From contig NC_084730.1 of assembly GCF_033807575.1 (NCBI RefSeq), positions 4,385,986-4,449,985 on the forward strand: DNA of 64,000 bases, given 5' to 3'. The stretch comes from Cydia pomonella (lineage: Eukaryota; Arthropoda; Insecta; Lepidoptera; Tortricidae). The notes beneath the pieces were generated by a model. The model saw only the letters and a program-made list of their open reading frames with translations, was not told where the DNA came from and searched no databases. Numbering within the stretch: position 1 is the stretch's first letter; each line of letters starts with the position of its first letter. Shown here piece after piece: positions 31,617 through 43,433 of the stretch. A program made the translations under genes and the position numbers.

Positions 31617-31905
31617 TTTTTTATACTACGTCGGTGGCAAACAAGCTTACGGCCCGCCTGATGGTAAGCAGTCTCCGTAGCCTATGCGCGTTGCCGACCT
31701 TAAACCTGCCCCTCCCTCGTTGAGCTCTGGAAACCTTACTCACCCGCAGGAACACAACACTATGAGTAGGGTCTAATGTTATTTGGCTGCGGTTTTCTGT
31801 AAGGTGGAGGTACTTCCCCAGTTGGACTCTGCTCTAGATCTGGAATGACATCCACTGGCTGTGCCCTACCACACAAAGCGAGATGACATTCATAATGCCC
31901 ATACC
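31617..31905 (-). mobile_element. SINE-like element with LINE-type tail, copy 2
   Basis: Minus-strand start gaatgtcatctcgctttgtg, middle ccagatctagagcagagtcc, end gccaccgacgtagtataaaa. Same architecture as 18642-18922. Confidence 0.75.
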
Positions 31906-32159
31906 TTCATTGACGTGACAGTGCAGATACTTTAGATCCATACAAGTTGTTAAATTAGAATCAGCCCGTCGGTCTCCTAAACGGTAATGGTTTGAGTAAT
32001 TTCTGTTATCTACATTTAGTTTATGAACTGTGATGAGATATGGAGTAGAGACTTTCGTCCAATTTAACTGACTGTGAAATAATGGGGAGTAAATTACCAA
32101 ATGTTTCATTAAGCAAATAGGTCAGAATAGGCAAAATGGGGGCTATTAGTAAATATCAA

Positions 32160-32262
32160 GTACATTACGAGCATAAGATCACGGAGCATAGCCGCAGACG
32201 GACAGACGGAAGGGCATGGCGAAACTATAAAGGGTCCTAGTGGACTACGGAACCCTAAAAAA
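32160..32262 (+). repeat. GGTTCCGTA-family element, 3' end only
   Basis: Contains gacggacagacgg, ggcatggcgaaactataa and the end actacggaaccctaaaaaa. The rest is missing; it belongs with the 53584-54118 subfamily. Confidence 0.75.
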
Positions 32263-32446
32263 GTCACTTTTGTAGTAAAATACACAGTAAAAACAATAAC
32301 AGTTAACGACTCAGGTCACTTTCACTTATTTGTGTCTAAAGTACCAAGAAAATGTATATCGCCTTTTAGCCTATAAAAGGTTCCCTTAACATTGCGATGT
32401 CTACTGTGACACTTGAACGAGTTAAGGATACTATAAAATGTGTATC

Positions 32447-32622
32447 GGTCCGATTTCAATAATTTACGGCAAAAATTTGGTCTAGATATGATATGGATCG
32501 TGTATTGTCAGTGTCCACGGTGACGTCACTCGTGATTAGAACGTGACTTTTGACACTGACGTATACAATCCGTATCTAGACCTAATATTTGACGTATATT
32601 AAAGTTCGAATCGGGCCGTATG
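32447..32622. mobile_element. MITE family H, copy 1
   Basis: The ends cggtccgatttcaa and gttcgaatcgggccg are inverted repeats, with inner arms ggtctagatatgatatgg / ccgtatctagacc and tgtcagtgtc / gacactgaca. The flanking bases tat on each side suggest a 3-bp target duplication. Other copies: 35655-35822 and 49100-49267. Confidence 0.75.
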
Positions 32623-32753
32623 ATCCAAATAAGTTTGCATATTATCCAACGTACAGCTTACAAATTTTAAATTGAAAAAATATATTCAGTAACCGCTTCG
32701 AGCAAAATTCCATTTCACTATACATTATTTATTAAAATATGATATTACTTTTT

Positions 32754-33000
32754 GACGACCGGTCCGGCCTAGTCGATAGTAACCCTACCTATTAAGCCGA
32801 TGGTCCAAGGTTTGAATCCCGGTAAGGACATTTATTTGTGTGATTAGCATAGATATTCGTTTCCGAGTCATTGCTGTTTTCTATGTATTTAAGTATTTAT
32901 TTATCGTTTTCTGAGTACCCTCAACACAAGCCTTCTTTAGCATCCCGTGGAGCTTATTCAGTTTGTATAAAATTGTCCTATAATATTTGTTTATTTATAA
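32754..33000 (+). mobile_element. SINE family A, diverged copy
   Basis: Head gacgaccggtccggcctag and B-box-like ggtttgaatcc are present. The body is diverged and shortened and the tail is (TTTAT)n-like. Confidence 0.8.
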
Positions 33001-33829
33001 TTATTACCTAACGTGTACATTACTCATATCTTTATATCAACATGTCTTTACTTTTCGTGAATAACAGCAAAATAATAAAATAATATATCGGCTACAAATT
33101 TTACACAAAACTAGTATTAACCCCTAATACTTAGAAATACCCTTTGTATTTCACCCCCACTTTCAAGGACACATCGTACGAATTTCGAAAACTAAAATAG
33201 TGTTTCCTACAATTTTACCATATCTCAAATCCTATATAATTATCCAATGAATTTACAATCTTATCCCTCAGTATTACAGTTACTTTTTCAATGAAAACAT
33301 CGACTTACATACGAGTATGCGAAAGTTAGTAACGATGTAGTGTGCTTAGTATTCAAAGCATCAACGGTAACGGGAGAACATTAAACACCTCAATATCAAA
33401 AAGGCTTATGGTCTATAGAAAAATACGTCGCTTACCACTAAAGTTAGGAGTGCGTATCTCTCAATGAATGTAAAAGGTGTAGGTGTTTAGCGAAACAAGA
33501 CTTTACTGCTATAAAGATAAGATTCTAATTAGAAAAACGGGAAAGTTCAATGGATGTTACGTCACAACCGTTAGAAGGATCATAGAATAACTGTCACTAG
33601 ATCTCGCGTTATGAAATATTTACGTTACGCGCACATTATTTTTCGTACACGTTATGTATTATTAAGATTTGCGCCGCTAGCTCCTCGGGACTGTGGTGTA
33701 GGATTAGAACCGGTGGTAGTTTTTGATATTCATAAGTACAATGTAATATGCCTACATTGAATAAATTATCATTTTCACAAAACTGTTTACCTAATAAGTT
33801 TTTGGCAACAATATCATTTTTGATACAAG
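33001..33829. other. No recognised feature
   Basis: AT-rich. A 97-codon minus-strand frame ending near 33636 (contains HHSPEELAAQILIIHNVYEK) has protein-like composition but no recognised domain, and part overlaps a dispersed repeat. It is left uncalled. Confidence 0.45.
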
Positions 33830-34075
33830 ATTTTATTGCCGACTGTACTTTTTTCCACGGGCAACAAGACAATTCTAAAAACCCCAAACATATTAGTTTG
33901 CGTTGATTAATCAGAGTTCCCCTAGCCACTTCCTGCCTCCATCATCAGATTCACTCCATGTTTTCATAATATTGCATTATCATCCGATTTATATATGTAC
34001 CTATTCAAAATGTCAGAACAATTGGAAATCGGGAAGTGGGTCATATATAGCTTCCAAGATTTGACACTAACAAAA
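33830..34075. repeat. Dispersed repeat pair, copy A (partner 62500-62740)
   Basis: Shares attgccgactg, catcatcagat, attgcat, tcatcgga-like and gaagtggg words in order with 62500-62740. The class is unknown. Confidence 0.6.
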
Positions 34076-34607
34076 TAACACAGATACTAACAGGGCAAGT
34101 TATTAAAAGCTTGTAAAAAATCTAAAAATCCTATATTGTAAATATTAGTTATGTTGTATTAGTACTATAAAGTGTTCTGAGTAATGTCTATCTAATAAGC
34201 CATTCTATCAATATAAAAACTTTTAAAAATAAGACTGAACTATCTCGTGGGCATAATTCAATAATAAGGGTTGAATTCAAATTGTAGTAGAAATTTGTCG
34301 GTCTCAGACCGGTCTTTAGTCCTGGGTCCCTTCGGGAGACCCTTTTAAAGGTCCGTAAATGAGTACACGATAATAGCACCTGAGACAAATTAGGTTACTG
34401 TGTCCGAGGTCCCTTATATATAGTTTATTGTAAATAAAATTTATTTTGCCTCTGTGTCTTTATATTGTTGCATCCAAATGTTTATATGTTTTGTTTGTTT
34501 TGCTAAATGTGACTCAATTCCTGCAACAGATTATGCGAGCTGTCACTTATGTCAAAGTTGGTCGCGGTCACGATTTCTTTTTTAGATTTATAGTTACGAT
34601 TCTTGTT
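34076..34607. other. No recognised feature
   Basis: A short dyad around gtctcagaccggtctttagt is the only structure noticed. Confidence 0.45.
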
Positions 34608-34729
34608 GTCTATGTAAACAAAATTGCGCGGTTTCATAGAGGGCGGTGATTGAAGGAACATTATTTTTGCGTCCGTAACATTACGGCCGCTATATGGCGG
34701 CACCGCTATCTTAGGAAACCAGAGCTTAA
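34608..34729. mobile_element. MITE family G, copy 2 (left half lost)
   Basis: gcgcggtttcatagagggcg through cgctatcttaggaaaccag matches the right two-thirds of 30656-30848. Confidence 0.75.
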
Positions 34730-35654
34730 CATCTTCTGATACGATGTAGGATTTGGTAGGTTGCCCCGGAATATCCGAAACGCAAACGCGTCCAACAAGT
34801 CGGCTTGGAATGGAGTCCTGTAGCGGCCGCGGCACGCTCACCACAAACGGTTTAACGGTTCCTGTCTAATTATCAAATAAGGGAAATCAGTATGGAATAA
34901 GTAGTAGTTAAAGATAAAAAATATGTTTATTGCACAAGAAAGGACACAGAAAAGTATACATCGGTTGTTTTTAAGAGTTGGAGACCCTATACATCTCTAA
35001 GGATAATTTGATAAACTTTTAGTTCTGACTCTAAATAATTGTAGACTTTTTTTTATCTGTTTGTGATTTTTTAAATATTATTATTTTATTTTTTTCTTGT
35101 ATATTTTTTTTAGGTTCTTGTAATTCGACATTAATAATAATACTTTAGTTTGCATTGATATTTTCAGATAATTGTATTTTATAATTGTTGATGTGTTTTT
35201 TTTTGCTTGTATGTAAATTCCATGTTGAGTTGAAGCTGTTGAGCTGAATACATGTTGAAGTTGAAGTGCTAGGCCCTCTGCTTGGTATATGTTGAGATTG
35301 GAGCCTATGTCCATCAGTGCATGTATATTGGCTGATATGATGAAAGCGTCTAAAACTCCCATATCAAAACGAAAATTTTGCGATATCCCCTTAAACCCAC
35401 GGAACCCCACCGATATGAATGGCCACGGTTCCTGTCCACTTATCGACTATAGGATAAAGGTCAAAAGCCTTCCCGCCCCGTCCACATCTACCGTAACGAA
35501 TACACGTTTCATACAAACTTATGACCGTTTTCCACGGAATCGTATGAAAGGTCGGTATTGGATTATTCTGTTTTGAAATATTTTTAGCTGAAATGGAAGG
35601 TTTTATTGGACCAACATGGATGTAGTTTTGATGTTAATTTGAGTAAATGCTATT
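34730..35654. other. No recognised feature
   Basis: Several frames of about 100 codons are low-complexity or unmatched. No repeat partner was identified. Confidence 0.45.
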
Positions 35655-35822
35655 CGGTCCAATTCGAACTTTAAAATACCTACGTCAAAAAAAGTTGTAG
35701 ATATGACATGGATCGGATATGTCAGTGTCAAAAGTGACGTTTCTTCAAAAAATAAATCACTTTGGGCACCGACATATCCGATCTTGACCTAATATTGACG
35801 TATCTTAAAGTTCGAATCGATT
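35655..35822. mobile_element. MITE family H, copy 2
   Basis: cggtccaattcgaactttaa at the left and cttaaagttcgaatcga at the right form the ends; the inner dyad is gatcggatatgtcag / gacatatccgatc. Confidence 0.75.
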
Positions 35823-36246
35823 GTCGAACTAAGACACTGTCAGCAGCGGTTGTTAAACGTGCGAGATGTTTGAAATTGTCTGTACATAATTTCGTTATTG
35901 ACAACAGGTTGTTGTCAATAATTTTATGTATGGCGCACACTTTATTGCTTACTGCGCGTATGGAATTTTCATACATTTTTTCGTCCCACATTTGGTCTTC
36001 GTCGTTAATTCCGACTAGATTAAGGAGCTTTCAAACATACCAGTTCTTATCAAAATCTGACAATAGTCATTGGTTTTCCAAGGGGGCAAATTTGTTGTTT
36101 AAAGCTCGTGCTAATATTGATACCCGAGCAAGCCTAAGTTGAACAACTTGAGTGTTGCGAGGGTTAAACAATTTTTTTTACCAAACCAACACGACGACAG
36201 TACTATCTATGAAATACCAATGAAATCAAACCAAATCAAATGCAAT

Positions 36247-36510
36247 GACGACCGGTTTGGCCTAGTGGGTAGTGACCCTGCCTGCGAAGCTGATGGTCCC
36301 GGGTTCAAATCCTGGTAAGGGCATTTATTCGTGTGATGAGCATGGATATTTGTTCCTGAGTCATTGGTGTTTTCTAGTTATTTAAGTATTTATAAATATT
36401 TATATATTATATATATCTTTGTCTAAGTACCCTCAACATAAGCCTTATTGAGCTTACTGTGGGACTTAGTCAATTTGTGTAATAATGTCCTATAATATTT
36501 ATTTATTTAA
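36247..36510 (+). mobile_element. SINE family A, near-complete copy
   Basis: Intact A box (tggcctagtgg), B box (ggttcaaatcc), body and TTTA tail. Confidence 0.9.
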
Positions 36511-36818
36511 TGCAAATGAACGGGATAAAATAAATATCATTCAAAATCATTATAATCATTATATTAAGGAAAGAACTCAAAATTTGCATGTGATTACTTT
36601 GCCCCACACCACATGTAGATAAAATGTAACTTTATCTTTAGTTTTTGAACAATCAAGAGGGCCTTTACCTGTTTGTGTGGTGAAAATAAAATCGGATAAA
36701 TAATGGGCCATATATTATATGTTATTGTGTAATGTGTAATTTAATCATCTCATTCTAAAATGCGAGCGTAACTTCGATTGTATGGGAGCGGCTTTTTACG
36801 ACGAGTTTGTGTGTCTTT

Positions 36819-37442
36819 AAAAAAACCGGACAAGTGCGAGTCAGACGCCCACCGAGGGTTCCGTACTTTTTAGGTATATGTTGTTATAGCGGCAACAGAA
36901 ATACATCATCTGTGAAAATTTCAACTGTAGCTATCGCGGTTCATCAGGAGACATAGAAGTTTTTGTGGCAAAACAAGTGTTTCAAAAAATTAAACATCGA
37001 TAAGTCAGTCATAGCTTAATAATTAAGAGATGTAAATTCTACTTGCTGTTAATTACCGAGAATTTTCAAGACTGAAGATTAATTACAAATCTTTACAACA
37101 TTTATTTTGTACTTAAGAATAAATATAAACCGTAGTATACAGTGCTAAAACGACCAATATATTAAAGAAGATATTGAACATGTGTATTTTGCTCGAAATA
37201 GCGATATGCGGTAGCTGTCTTCACTTCATAAAATATAGGTACCTATATATAGGTAACGTTAAGGTAACATCGATAACAGATATTTCATTTTGTCAAACAC
37301 TTTATTGTGCAACAAAAACTTCTATGTCTGTTCATCAGATACAGCCTGGTGACTGACGGACAGACAAACAGACAGACGGACGGACAACGGAGTCTTGGTA
37401 ATAGGGTCCCGTTTTACCATTTGGGTACGGAACCCTAAAAAA
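36819..37442 (+). repeat. GGTTCCGTA-family element, third interior type
   Basis: Left end ccggacaagtgcgagtcaga and gagggttccgtac; right end gacagacggacgg then gggtacggaaccctaaaaaa. The roughly 500-bp interior (ggcaacagaaatac, tcatcaggagaca) matches none of the other copies here. Confidence 0.75.
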
Positions 37443-37995
37443 GATGGACTTCAGGGAGAAAATAATTCAATTATAACATTTGGGTTTTCTCATTACGAGT
37501 GTTATTTCTAAAACTATTACTGGAATAGGCTTAGTTAAGTTATAATAGCCTCGGTTTATATGATCTGTGCCTCGGTTAAGCGTGGGTCAGAACTCGTTAA
37601 AATTATACAGCGTGTCCCTTTACGATAACCCAGTCTAACGAGGTCGTTTAACCCTGTAACTGTTTTATTTATTTTATATTACTTTAGTACCTAGGAATTG
37701 TATTTATAAAATACATAACAGCAATTAACACTATACGCAGTAAATACTTTACATATACACTGTGTAACACGAGGTATGTACTCGAAATTTTTACTGTGTA
37801 TTCCTGATCACATTTAAATACTAAAATGTCATATAAATTGTTTTAGAATTCGTCTATTGCGTTTATTCGCGTTTCAGAGTTAATAGCAATTAAAAAAAAC
37901 ACGTTCTTATTGTTACTTGGTGCAAAACGCCTAAATTTAGTCTAAACATCCTTATTAATACATGTCAAAAAATGACAAGTACCTAATACTTTACA
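37443..37995. other. No recognised feature
   Basis: AT-rich without coding or dyad signals. Confidence 0.5.
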
Positions 37996-38155
37996 AAAAT
38001 AAATCGGCCAAGAGCATGTCGGGCCATGCTCAGAGTAGAGTTCCGTAGTTACTCCTCAGTCACAATAAGCTAAACTGGAGCTTAAAGATAGTAGATTGAA
38101 CAACCAAGGGATGAACTGTGGATGTCTTTTTACTATGAAAGCTACCAGCTCTTTG
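37996..38155 (+). repeat. GGTTCCGTA-family element, 5' part only
   Basis: atcggccaagagcatgtcgg, ataagctaaactggagctta and aaccaagggatgaactgtgg match the start of 53584-54118; the copy stops at tttttactatgaaag. Confidence 0.8.
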
Positions 38156-38199
38156 GTCATATATCGATAAGATAAGCTTTTTGCTTAGTTCCTTATTTA

Positions 38200-39686
38200 T
38201 AGACCGCGGGCCAGGAGCATATATCGTCAGTCATCGCCTCCCGGCTGATACATAGTCAGATGATAGTTTAAATGCTATCATGTACTAAAAAATTAGTTCT
38301 CCGGTTGTATCGCGGTGGAAAGACCGTCAGTTGATGACGTGAACGTGTAAAAATTTTTTTCTCGTCAGCATCTCGAACAAGGGTAATTTGCTGCTTAAAA
38401 ACAGTGAGCAAAATGCGATTTTGCTCACTGAGTGAGACAAAATAACATTCAAGTGACCTTTATATTCGAATGTCATTTCAACGTGCGGGGCCTAAGACAA
38501 ATTTGAAATATTTGGATTCTATTGTCTTTGTCCCTTTCACGCCATTAGCAAAAAGAAAGAGACAAAAAAGTTCACACGTAATCCAACGGTATATTGACGG
38601 TTAATAAATAGACCCCCGAAATAAGTCAGACCGCATTGATCCAAAACACCCTACGAGTCTTAATTCGTAATAATTAATTAATGAAATAAAAGTTTATAAT
38701 TAAATAAAAACACCATATTTTACGTATTTTATTATACAATCAAAACAATGAACTTATAAAAATTTACGCAATTGTTACACAAAGTAAATAATTGGGCGTC
38801 TTACAACTTTATGTCTGCGACGTATGCGTAATGTGTAATAGGGTTGTTTCCATCTACAAATCTTAGGGCAGATTTGTATCCCAATAAATTCTTTTGGATT
38901 ATAAGAACATGTTAAACTACTTTTAGGGGACCTGTAATGACCATATTTTTGTAAATATTGAATTTAAAATATCTTTTGGCACACGTCACGTGACCAAACT
39001 TGAAACGTCTTTGAAGATTCTGATGACGTCACAACTCTCGGATTGACACTGTTGACATAAACAACAAATGACAAATGTCAGTTGACAGTTCGTATCTTCT
39101 ACGTGTGTATGTAGTTATGTGTCAAACCGTAAACTGTGACGTCACACAATTTTCAAAGAGCGTTTTGGGCGCGAAAGCATCTGTCAAAATATATTTTGTT
39201 AATTTAACATATTTAAAGCCCTTTTTAGTATAAAAGTTGAATTTTAGGGCAACTTTTAGTTAATATAGAACGTAATACAAGCGTTTCAAAAAATTGGAAA
39301 CAACCCTATTGCGTAATCCGTTTATTTGAACAGCCTGATGGAATGCTACATGCATAAGTTTCATGATCTATCATAAAAAGGTAAAGCGCTATTTATTTAC
39401 ATGTTTTTACTTGTTCACGCGACCAGCTGACGTTCTTACCACCGCGATACAACCGGTTGACGATTTTTTAATTAACAATAGCATCTGAACTATCATCTGA
39501 CAAAGTATCAAAAGGGAGGCGATGATTAATTATTTTAACGCTTTTCGGTGGCTGCACTTCTTCAACCCACCAAAGGAGCGGCAGGTGACGTCCACGAGGG
39601 TTCATCATACATAGTCGTTAACCACTATACGAGTTTTCGCACGGGAGGCGATTGGTCATGGAAATCAGTTCCTGGTTCGCGGTCTA
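38200..39686. mobile_element. Inverted-repeat DNA element, ~1.5 kb, non-coding
   Basis: The terminal arms tagaccgcgggccaggagc and gttcctggttcgcggtcta pair. A second matching pair sits further in: gttgtatcgcggtgg (about 38305) with ccaccgcgatacaac (about 39440), then gatgacgtgaacgtgtaaa-like sequence on both sides. The arms are roughly 150-280 bp and imperfect. No transposase frame exists inside, so it would depend on a helper. A further element is nested at 38840-39307. Confidence 0.7.
38840..39307. mobile_element. Nested MITE-like element, 468 bp
   Basis: Bounded by agggttgtttcca and its exact reverse complement tggaaacaaccct. Flanks are gcgtaatgtgtaat on the left and attgcgtaat on the right. 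The interior includes tgacgtcac-type palindromes and no coding frame. Confidence 0.65.
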
Positions 39687-40185
39687 CTACTGTTTACATT
39701 TGATTCTAGAAGAGTTTTTCTATTGTCATGTTTCATACACTTCGATCTAATAAACTTTATTACGAAACATCCGTGGGTTTCTCGCCCACATATTAAATTT
39801 AATATATTAAAGTGGGGTCACTCAGTGTGCGTTGGCGCATGGACGTGCTCCCGTTGAAGCTTCTCGTTATGGAGTGAAATATATCGAGCAATATTTAACA
39901 TAACATACATAAGTGACCTGTTGTAACATATGTAATAAATTTTATAATGAGAGAGGTACTGGAATGTTATTTTATGATTTGAATTTAAGGTAAAATAAAT
40001 AAATGTACATTGATACAATAATGAATTGTAGCAATAATGAACTGTGCCTCGTTTACTAACAATGTTTTATGGAATCTAATGTTCTGAAATTAAGATATTT
40101 AATATTTTATTTTTTATTTTATTTTATTGATACGATGCGTTTTTGTTAGCAATCTAATTTCGCTTGTTTTACAAATAACAAGCTT
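39687..40185. other. No recognised feature
   Basis: AT-rich; nothing supportable. Confidence 0.5.
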
Positions 40186-40730
40186 TTTCTCGAACTTGCA
40201 ATGAAATATTGACATGACTTACTTAATATTACTTAGGTCCGGACAGATGCCTCCTGTCCACACTGTGGTAAGGAGGAAGCTAGCTTCCATCTACTAGCAG
40301 AATGTATCATGTACGCGGCACTGCGATATAATACATTCGGTAGAGTAGAGACTCACTAATAGAAAACGAACTAAAGGATGTCGAACTTAAAGATGTCCTT
40401 CTGTTCTGCAGGAAAACAAGAAGATTTGAGGAGATTGGTATGGGAATGCCGCCGGGACAGTAACCTGCAGCTCCAACTTCAGGGAATTGGGCTGAATGAA
40501 CGCAACAGGCGATTGACAGTCCACCTGCTTCCGGCCGGGCGTCCCTACACTACATCTACTTCTAGGTCCAGAAATTAAAAAAACTACGTATCCGATGTGA
40601 TCAGTGAAGACGATATGTAAAGGAATTTCATACAGCCTTCCACATCTAGGCCTGTAAAGCACGGTTCTTTTGCTTTTAAACATCAAATTGAGACACAACG
40701 TCCTGGCATTCAACTAACAAAATTAATATA
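40186..40730. repeat. Dispersed repeat X, copy 2, with coding insert
   Basis: Left and right parts match 25449-25645 (gacatgacttactt ... aggtccgga, then gatatgtaaaggaatttcat ... cctggcattcaact). The middle at 40228-40575 is absent from the compact copy and holds LINE-type coding remnants. Confidence 0.7.
40228..40450 (+). pseudogene. Non-LTR polymerase C-terminal zinc-finger remnant
   Basis: The plus strand encodes CPHCGKEEASFHLLAEC, matching the Cys/His motif near the C-terminus of Jockey/R1-type polymerases. After a stop and frame change it continues ELKDVLLFCRKTRRFEEIG. It is broken and truncated. Being flanked by repeat X, it may be the true 3' coding end of the element whose UTR is repeat X. 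Confidence 0.65.
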
Positions 40731-41094
40731 GTAGTAGATTCCTAATAAGTTTTTTTTAAGACTTCAAATTTAGACATCCAAATGTACATTACGTTCGAAT
40801 TGGCCACCTGGAAGCATGCAAATGAAATTTCAGAACTGCGATCTTTTAAAATAACACAAACGATAATAACTATTAATTTCACTCCAATTAACCATAAATT
40901 CAGATAATTGGGTGTCAAAGATGAAAGCGATCGCATTTACAGCAGACAGTTAATTATCGGGCCACGGTAATGACATTAATTATAGATATTGCCGTACTGT
41001 ACATGGATGTGACGTAATTGAGTTATGAGCTGTGCTTAAGTGCTTTTTAAGGTCGACAAATTTTATACTTGCATTACAAATGTATAAAAAGAAA
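40731..41094. other. No recognised feature
   Basis: No coding frame or repeat partner was noticed. Confidence 0.45.
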
Positions 41095-41470
41095 GAAAAG
41101 TGCTCAGGAAGATCCTGGGACCTGTCCGAAGTGACGACGGCTCCTGGAGGATCCGGAAAAATGCCGAGATCGAAGAGTTGGTGGCTGAGCCCAATATCAT
41201 CGGCGTAACTAAATCCCACAGACTTCGCTGGCTCGGTCACCTACTCAGAATGGCTGAGGATCGCGTAGTCAAGGAAGCGTACTTGGGGCGACCAACCGGC
41301 CCTCGACCGATTGGGCGCCCCAGGTATCGCTGGTGTGATGTCGTGGAGGCGGACCTGCGTCGGCTGAATGCCAATTCATGGCAGGAAACCGCGCTGGATC
41401 GGGACAGGTGGCGTTCTCTCGTTTCGGAGGCCAACATTATTTTTGGATCGCTGAGCCAAAGCAGTTAGTT
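41095..41470 (+). pseudogene. LINE ORF C-terminal fragment (RTE-like), open but 5'-truncated
   Basis: The frame runs through LRKILGPVRSDDGSWRIRKN, HRLRWLGHLLRMAEDRVVKE, GRPTGPRPIGRPRYRW and DRDRWRSLVSEA to its natural stop. This is the region after the reverse transcriptase in RTE-like non-LTR elements. There is no in-frame ATG at its beginning and the catalytic RT is missing, so it is a 5'-truncated insertion and not a gene. It is the best-preserved member of the type at 4597-4895. Confidence 0.85.
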
Positions 41471-41636
41471 ATTACAAAAGTATCTTCTAAAAGAAGACAA
41501 TACGAATATAAGTCTGACCAGTATTAAATGATCACGCGCCATATTGCGGAATTTCAGTGTAACTAAATATTTCATACTAAACTGAACTGTCAACCTATAC
41601 ATGAGAATAACAGCGCCCTCTTGAAAATGATCATAT

Positions 41637-41775
41637 ATTTTCTGGCCAGGCAGGCACGAGCAGACGGATCACCTGATGGTAAGCGATTACCGCCGCCCAA
41701 AGACACCTGCAACACCAGAGGGATTGTAAGTGCGTTGCCGACATTTAAGATGGGTGTACACTCTTTATCTTGAAG
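41637..41775 (-). mobile_element. LINE tail fragment, diverged
   Basis: Minus-strand words ggcaacgcacttacaatccc, tggtgttgcaggtgt and accatcaggtgatccg parallel the tail at 30960-31095 at higher divergence. Confidence 0.55.
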
Positions 41776-41919
41776 GTTTGAAATTGCAATCCACCAAAAA
41801 TGGCAAGACAAAAGCGTAAGGAACTTAAAAGTTGAAAGTGTTTTTATTCGTGAGTTCGCTAATATTTTTTAAAATTATTATTGAATATTAGTAATATATA
41901 AAAAAGAGCTATATGCAGT

Positions 41920-42060
41920 ATTTTCGGTGAAGGAAAACATCGCGAGGCAACCTGCATACATCTGCGAAGAAATTCAAAGGTGTATGTGAAATTCCCAATC
42001 CGCATTGGGGTAGCGTGGGGACTATAGCCCAAGCCCTCTCGCGTGGGAAGTGGGACGTAT
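41920..42060 (+). mobile_element. SINE tail fragment
   Basis: ttcggtgaaggaaaacatcg and gaggcaacctgcatac are followed by ccgcattggg, resembling the 3' halves of lepidopteran tRNA-derived SINEs. No head is present. Confidence 0.5.
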
Positions 42061-42283
42061 AAAGGCTGTTATATATTATATCCAGTGTTTTGACCTATAG
42101 GGCTGCGTCTTCACTAGGCGTGATTGCATTATTAGAGCGCTAATTACGACACGTTGTCGTTTTGTCTCTACGAAACATTTCCGCTGCATACCGGGAAATC
42201 CATGTTATCGGCTACGACCGTAGCTCAGCGGTAATGTTAACTACCGCAGAAAACCGCGGGGTCTGTATGTTAATAGCCTTATT

Positions 42284-42303
42284 TGTGTGTGTGTGTGTGT
42301 GTG
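42284..42303. repeat. (GT)n microsatellite
   Basis: About ten GT units. Confidence 0.9.
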
Positions 42304-42329
42304 TTACGTGTAGCTTTAAATACAAATAA

Positions 42330-42455
42330 TTACATATTATAGGGAGTTCCTTACACAAATTGACTAAGCTCACGGTAAGCCAATAAGGCTTGTGTTGTAC
42401 CCACAACTCAGACAACGATATACATAATATACAAATACTTAAATACCTACCATCA
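42330..42455 (-). mobile_element. SINE family A, 3' part only
   Basis: acacaaattgactaagctca and aataaggcttgtgttg correspond to the body; head and B box are absent. Confidence 0.7.
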
Positions 42456-42591
42456 TATGTGTGTGTGGCTCGCGGACTGAGATAGGTAGTCATGGTAATA
42501 ATTAATACAGAGCCACGGTATTAACATTAATTATAATTATATTCCGATACCTGCATTATACTGATAGCGACGTAGAGGTTGATTGGGTTAT

Positions 42592-42730
42592 ATATGTATG
42601 TATGTATATACTTTATTGTACATAGAAATAAAAACACGGAAAACACAGATACAGAGTAAATTAAATACAACAAAGGCGAACTTATCCCTGTATGGGATCT
42701 ATTCCAGTTAACCTTTGAGGAAATGAGTAA
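42592..42730 (-). mobile_element. LINE tail fragment, second type
   Basis: Reverse of the ggttaactgg ... cgcctttg ... gtacaataaag tail seen at 24300 and 31218. Confidence 0.6.
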
Positions 42731-43433
42731 AACAGAAGTACCGGTGAATGAATGACAAACACAAACAAAAGTGTACAATCACTGAAATTAATGAAATGCA
42801 CGTTTTGAATACACATAACGTTTTGAGTTATATAATCAAATATAATTTTGTATAAACATAATAGCATTTATCAGTAACATAGCAATATAGATAGACACTT
42901 AATTCGTTCCCACAATATACACGGTAGGTATTTACAAAAGAAAAGTTTATTGAAACGAGACACGCAGCATAGAATAAAATAAAACGTATTTAATATCCAC
43001 AAGAAGGCATGAAAAACATTATTGTGTGTCGATAGATACACACATCATTAAATACATGTGTATTTAGTAATGTGTGTGTCTGTCGACAGTGGACATAATT
43101 GTCCACTTTGACATGGATGATTGGAGGCTTGCGGAAAAACATGATTTATCCTCCTGAGACACAGTATAGATAATGTTACAAGACTTATAAGTTCAATAAG
43201 TCCGCCGTACTTATAAAATTTATCGCGGAGAAGACAGTTTTAAAAGTCTCGTATTTGTAAGTACGTCCTTCAGACATAGCGGGCCTACCGCGAAAAATGC
43301 GAGGATCTTGCTCTTTTACTCTCACTGAGACATAATTAGAGTGAGAGAGAAAAATGCCCGCAATTGACGAATTTCAATTTTTGCGGCAAGGCCCCCAGGC
43401 TATATACCAAACTTCTGTAAGAGTGTTAGTGTA
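42731..43433. other. No gene; two hairpin relics
   Basis: An imperfect ~30-bp dyad lies at 43027-43085 (gatacacacatcattaaata against tatttagtaatgtgtgtgtc), followed by gtggacataattgtccac. A second dyad at 43278-43398 pairs gggcctaccgcgaaaaat with atttttgcggcaaggccc. Both look like small DNA-element relics. Confidence 0.55.

Noticed and set aside
33636..33929. 97-codon minus-strand frame containing HHSPEELAAQILIIHNVYEK
   Set aside because: The composition is protein-like, but it overlaps a dispersed repeat, has no known family and no splice or promoter support.
41095..41470. Functional host gene of 122 codons
   Set aside because: The sequence is the C-terminal tail of an RTE-like LINE polyprotein without an initiating ATG or catalytic domain.
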